Shown here one piece after another: positions 9,675 to 10,000 of a DNA stretch of 10,000 bases (positions within the stretch are counted from its first letter, which is position 1; the number at the start of each line of letters is the position of its first letter). The DNA comes from Botryococcus braunii. Its lineage: Eukaryota > Chlorophyta > Trebouxiophyceae. The stretch spans positions 337,738 through 347,737 of the forward strand of contig KV908430.1 in NCBI GenBank assembly GCA_002005505.1, given 5' to 3'. Under the pieces are notes generated by a model. The model was not told where the DNA came from and did no database searches. It saw only the letters and a list, made by a program, of their open reading frames with translations. The translations under genes were made by a program, and so were the position numbers.

Positions 9675-9947
9675 ATGTGTGCACGTGCATTGTCGGGTAT
9701 GCTAATGGCTTCAGGCACATGCATTTGCATATTTGATTACAACAACAATGCTACATTACTAGGCAGACCGTGATATCATGCTTCGGGTCCAGTGAACAAA
9801 CATAATGTCCAATGTGGTGCCACAGGCGAGGTTTTCCAATCATCACTGGAGTGGTTGGACGGATGATGGAGGTCCTGCAGCGGCGGGATCCCCGTCAGCC
9901 ATTTAATGCCTCCCAATTCATGTGTACCAACGCCATGGATATAATTG
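7470..9947 (+). CDS. Cytochrome P450, N-terminal part, four exons, 3' end beyond the window
   Basis: A heme-thiolate monooxygenase, probably ER-anchored; substrate unknown. I join exons 7470-7793, 8022-8117, 8781-8887 and 9826-9947, with introns of 228, 663 and 938 bases, all GT..AG. Junction phases agree (0, 0, 2), giving about 216 residues. Visible in order: a hydrophobic anchor at residues ~32-50 (LFLASALIVIWI...), an Arg-rich stretch, a Pro/Gly hinge at ~67-72 (IPSGPP), the beta-1 region (EFGPLFWFHLGPFQ, then VLMVTDPALVTEVCQ), the B'-C region HPNLATAADSEHYRRIRKA with VPAFS, then helices D-E ending NAMDII. The C-helix WxxxR appears as Y159-R-R-I-R163, so the usual Trp is Tyr. ATG 7470 is the first Met after an in-frame TGA at 7434. 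P450s usually have about 500 residues; the I-helix, ExxR and Cys loop are not reached. Family number and clan cannot be assigned by eye. Very likely a P450; splice sites of exons 3 and 4 are inferred. Confidence 0.88.
8022..8117 (+). other. P450 exon 2 (beta strand 1-2 to B-helix)
   Basis: It has 32 codons, entered after acceptor GGGACAG (ends 8021) and left at donor CAG|GTGAGG (8118), phase 0 at both ends. It encodes VLMVTDPALVTEVCQ, then a GGYDKPKFGFDSVSQ segment. This is the typical 'VTDP...EV..R...DKP' stretch before the B-C loop. It is too short and lacks its own ATG, so simple ORF calling misses it. Confidence 0.88.
8781..8887 (+). other. P450 exon 3 (B-C loop and C-helix)
   Basis: The reading frame encodes HPNLATAADSEHYRRIRKA followed by MVPAFSTARL, the region around the heme-propionate-contacting C-helix. 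The donor is CTCAA|GTGCGT (intron begins at 8888), which splits a Lys codon in phase 2. The acceptor is placed at the TAG ending 8780, because the exon must start in phase 0 and an in-frame TAG occupies 8778-8780. The AAG ending at 8795 is the alternative and would shorten the exon by 15 bases. The polypyrimidine tract upstream is weak, so the 5' edge is less certain than the 3' edge. Confidence 0.82.
8888..9825 (+). other. P450 intron 3, containing a (GT)n microsatellite
   Basis: This 938-base interval between exons 3 and 4 begins GTGCGT and ends CACAG. Apart from the GT array at 9593-9673, it holds no recognisable coding or RNA feature. Intron 2 (8118-8780) likewise holds nothing but an 11-base G run at 8300-8310. 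Confidence 0.75.
9593..9673. repeat. (GT)n microsatellite inside P450 intron 3
   Basis: This is an uninterrupted GT array of 81 bases. It is followed by CATGTGTGCACGTGCAT, which keeps strict purine-pyrimidine alternation to 9690. Open frames across it are repeat artefacts. Confidence 0.97.
9826..9947 (+). other. P450 exon 4 (helices D-E)
   Basis: It follows acceptor GCCACAG (ends 9825). Its first G completes the Lys codon from exon 3, giving RLK-RGFPIITGVVGRMMEVL, then RRDPRQPFNASQF and NAMDII. This matches the usual P450 pattern 'FP...v..l.evl...' followed by a helix E ending 'ldviG'. A GT donor (GTGTGC) at 9948 is chosen because the residues after Ile-Ile-Gly no longer look like P450. The frame stays open to the window end, so the 3' edge is tentative. 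Confidence 0.75.
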
Positions 9948-10000
9948 GTGTGCCCTCTTGGCATCTCCTCCCATACTATCTTGGAAGCAATCAGTTCTGC

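Overview
This window is non-coding-rich nuclear DNA from a eukaryote. Long (GT)n and (CT)n microsatellites, a long A-tract and spliceosomal introns with GT..AG ends rule out a bacterial or phage origin. The one firmly supported gene is a cytochrome P450 split by introns. A decayed LINE reverse-transcriptase C-terminus resembles retrotransposons of green algae and early-diverging land plants. A streptophyte or green alga is therefore my best guess, but this is an inference from two protein fragments and is not secure.

Layout. Bases 1-219 hold an unidentified reading frame that is already open at the window edge. Bases 220-1300 are mostly AT-rich intergenic DNA, with a tRNA-like box B element near 541. 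Bases 1301-1731 are a G-run plus a compound (TG)n array. Bases 1740-2570 have no recognisable gene. Bases 2571-2605 are a pure A35 tract. Bases 2606-5368 have no confident gene, apart from a weak exon candidate near 3192-3386. Bases 5369-5407 carry two abutting palindromes, and 5489-5852 is the frameshifted LINE remnant. Bases 6548-6769 are a long homopyrimidine tract. A CpG-richer stretch (about 7130-7320) precedes the P450.

The P450 occupies the right quarter on the + strand. I reconstruct four exons from splice phase and family motifs: 7470-7793, 8022-8117, 8781-8887 and 9826-9947. They encode about 216 residues: membrane anchor, proline-rich hinge, first beta-sheet region, C-helix and up to helix E. 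The I-helix, ExxR and heme-cysteine exons must lie past position 10000. Exons 3 and 4 do not show as long ATG-started reading frames, so simple ORF calling would miss them. Intron 3 carries a second (GT)n microsatellite. I found no multi-gene system and no evidence of an undescribed one.
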